From 20-14-all-45-10 sp964435965 (GTDB lineage Bacteria; Chloroflexota; Dehalococcoidia; GIF9; AB-539-J10), in the NCBI GenBank assembly GCA_964435965.1, contig CAYTBB010000080.1, positions 1-5,634 on the forward strand: a DNA stretch of 5,634 nucleotides, read 5' to 3'. The position numbers and the translations under genes are program-made. The notes beneath the pieces are model-generated. The model was not told the DNA's origin and made no database searches. It saw nothing but the letters and a program-made list of their open reading frames with translations. This document shows positions 4,416 through 5,634 of this stretch, in pieces. Position 1 is the first letter of the stretch. Each line of letters opens with the position of its first letter.

Positions 4416-5575
4416 TGACTCGCTGTATTTTCCACATTGATTTCGATGCTTTCTTCGTCTCCGTGGAGCAAGCGCTTGACCCGAAGCTAATGGGAAAGCC
4501 AGTAATTGTCGGTGGAGACCCTGAGCGGCGTGGTGTGGTAGCTTCTGCTTCTTATGAAGCGCGACCCTTCGGCATCCATGCCGGCATGCCCTTATCTAAA
4601 GCTCGCCACCTCTGCCCTCAAGCTATTTTTATCCAAGCTAATTTCTCCCGCTATAGAGAGGCGGCAGACAAGTTTATGGAAATCTTGGCTGATTTCTCTC
4701 CCTGTATTGAGCCTCTGGGGCTTGACGAGGCATATCTTGATGTTACTGGATGTGAAGAACCTTACGGTTCTTTGCGCCAAATGGCATTAGCGCTAAAAGA
4801 CCGAATACGTAGAGAGCTCCGGCTAACAGCCTCAGTGGGCATTGCCACATGCAAGGTGGTGGCTAAAATTGGCTCTGATTTATGTAAGCCCGATGGACTG
4901 CTGGAAGTAGCCCGGGGGGAAGAGCGCCACTTCCTAACCCCGCTTCCGGTAGCTAGATTACCTGGAGTGGGCAAAAAAACAGAGCAGGTATTAAAAGGGA
5001 TGGGTATAACCACCATAGGTGAATTAGCCACACTTCCTTTAAATATAGTGGAAAAACACTTTGGAAAATTCGGGGTAGTAATTCATCGCTACGCCAATGG
5101 AATCGATGACCGCAGGGTAGAGGCACCTGGTGAATCTAAGTCCATTAGCCAGCAAACAACTTTTGCTCGAGATACTTTAGCCCGCCATTTTCTTGAGGCT
5201 AACCTCAACCACTTATGCCAGCAAGTCAGCGCAGAGCTACGAAATCGAGATAAACAGGCAAGGTGTGTGACTTTAAGGTTAAGATATGCTGACTTCAGGA
5301 CAATCACTCGCCAAGTTACCTTAAAAGAAGCTAGCAATGTTAGTCAGGTTATCTTCGCTGCAGCCCGGCAATTACTGAGCGAAGCTTTAGTACAAAGGGG
5401 AAAGCCAATCCGCCTTATAGGTATCAGGGTGTCAAGTTTATCTGGCAAAGAAAGGCAGCTCCGTATGTTTGATTCCGAAACAGAAAAATTGGAGCATCTA
5501 GATAAAGCTATTGCCCAGATTCGAAGCAAATACGGCCCAGCATCGATAAAGGCAGGCAAGGATATTTCTATTTAA
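4415..5575 (+). CDS. dinB: DNA polymerase IV (Y-family, DinB)
   Basis: DinB is an error-prone Y-family polymerase for lesion bypass. The 386 residues are in the usual range (350-420). The palm holds metal ligands D9 (IDFDAFF, steric-gate aromatic near F14) and D104/E105 (LDEAYLD); the ASASYEAR finger segment is at 43-50. The Ser usual before LDEAYLD is Gly (G102). A helix-hairpin-helix lies in the thumb (LPGVGKKTEQVLKGMGI, 182-198), followed by the little-finger domain (about 240-345, SKSISQQTTF onward). A beta-clamp motif QLRMF (348-352) is internal, about 34 residues before the C-terminus, unlike E. coli, where the clamp motif is terminal. The start is forced: an in-frame TAA at 4397-4399 precedes it with no start between. 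There is no Shine-Dalgarno sequence. It appears to have its own promoter; no known LexA box was recognised, so SOS control is unproven. Confidence 0.97.
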   Translation: MTRCIFHIDFDAFFVSVEQALDPKLMGKPVIVGGDPERRGVVASASYEARPFGIHAGMPLSKARHLCPQAIFIQANFSRYREAADKFMEILADFSPCIEPLGLDEAYLDVTGCEEPYGSLRQMALALKDRIRRELRLTASVGIATCKVVAKIGSDLCKPDGLLEVARGEERHFLTPLPVARLPGVGKKTEQVLKGMGITTIGELATLPLNIVEKHFGKFGVVIHRYANGIDDRRVEAPGESKSISQQTTFARDTLARHFLEANLNHLCQQVSAELRNRDKQARCVTLRLRYADFRTITRQVTLKEASNVSQVIFAAARQLLSEALVQRGKPIRLIGIRVSSLSGKERQLRMFDSETEKLEHLDKAIAQIRSKYGPASIKAGKDISI

Positions 5576-5585
5576 GGCAGGCTGC

Positions 5586-5590
5586 GGAGG
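5586..5590 (+). promoter_or_regulatory. Candidate Shine-Dalgarno for a gene starting at the right edge
   Basis: GGAGG lies 9 nt before an ATG at 5600 and 27 nt before an in-frame ATG at 5618. The first spacing is normal. Confidence 0.4.
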
Positions 5591-5595
5591 CTGAG

Positions 5596-5619
5596 ATACA
5601 TGGGTAACACCCATGGTAT
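5596..5619. repeat. Strong stem-loop downstream of dinB
   Basis: CATGGGT (5599-5605) pairs perfectly with ACCCATG (5609-5615) around the 3-nt loop AAC. The stem extends by ATA/TAT (5596-5598 with 5617-5619) if G5616 is bulged, giving ten base pairs. No T tract follows, so it is a poor intrinsic terminator. It covers the candidate ATG at 5600, so it could restrain initiation there. Confidence 0.6.
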
Positions 5620-5634
5620 GGTTAGTAATGATAC
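5600..5634 (+). CDS. Possible start of a further gene, cut by the right edge
   Basis: An open frame begins at ATG 5600, 24 nt after the dinB stop, and reads MGNTHGMVSND to the edge. It has GGAGG 9 nt upstream. Eleven residues are too few to identify a family, and a second in-frame ATG (5618) is possible. If real, it is co-directional with dinB and could share its transcript. The stem-loop at 5596-5619 covers its first codons. Confidence 0.3.
   Translation, partial: MGNTHGMVSND

Noticed and set aside
4592..5559. Several minus-strand open frames across dinB
   Set aside because: They are shadows of the conserved dinB reading frame, without ribosome sites or family features.
1..5634. CRISPR array, tRNA, rRNA, IS element or riboswitch
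   Set aside because: No regularly spaced repeats, cloverleaf pattern, transposase or conserved riboswitch core was seen on either strand.

Overview
The window reads as ordinary bacterial chromosome of medium GC content, with seven recognisable protein genes, one further possible gene cut by the right edge, and no RNA gene, CRISPR array, insertion sequence or integrase. The lineage cannot be fixed from the sequence alone. A DUF951 protein directly behind a PyrF of the DxKRGDIGNT type, a stand-alone SWIM-finger protein, a DinB with an internal clamp motif and several start codons without Shine-Dalgarno sequences together lean towards Chloroflexota (Dehalococcoidia-like) or a Firmicutes-like bacterium. 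This is a tentative inference.

Layout: (1) 1-687, minus strand, is the N-terminal part of a GAF-domain signalling protein that runs off the left edge. (2) 688-893 is a divergent intergenic region with promoter candidates in both directions. (3) 894-1157, plus strand, encodes a small stand-alone SWIM zinc-finger protein whose stop codon overlaps the stop of the convergent folC gene. (4) 1154-2482, minus strand, is folC (folate polyglutamylation). (5) A 42-bp divergent gap separates folC from a plus-strand cluster: pyrF (last step of UMP synthesis), a DUF951 protein joined to it by an ATGA overlap, and 18 nt later a Swt1-type HEPN protein, a putative ribonuclease. (6) 4276-4414 is a gene-free stretch holding the dinB promoter. 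(7) 4415-5575 is dinB (DNA polymerase IV). (8) 5576-5634 holds a candidate ribosome binding site, a possible start of another gene and a strong stem-loop.

How the parts fit: folC and pyrF are housekeeping nucleotide and one-carbon genes read from a shared short promoter region. The HEPN gene is the accessory-looking element. It sits third in the pyrF cluster, its C-terminal half is poorer in GC than dinB, and it carries an intact R-x4-H motif, which suggests RNA cleavage in defence or stress. No antitoxin or partner gene is visible.

The most notable pattern is translational. The GAF gene, folC, pyrF and dinB all have forced start codons (an in-frame stop lies 12-24 nt upstream with no other start in between) and no Shine-Dalgarno sequence. 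In three of them a -10 hexamer ends 6-7 nt before the ATG, as expected for leaderless mRNAs. The operon-internal genes and the SWIM gene do have Shine-Dalgarno sequences.
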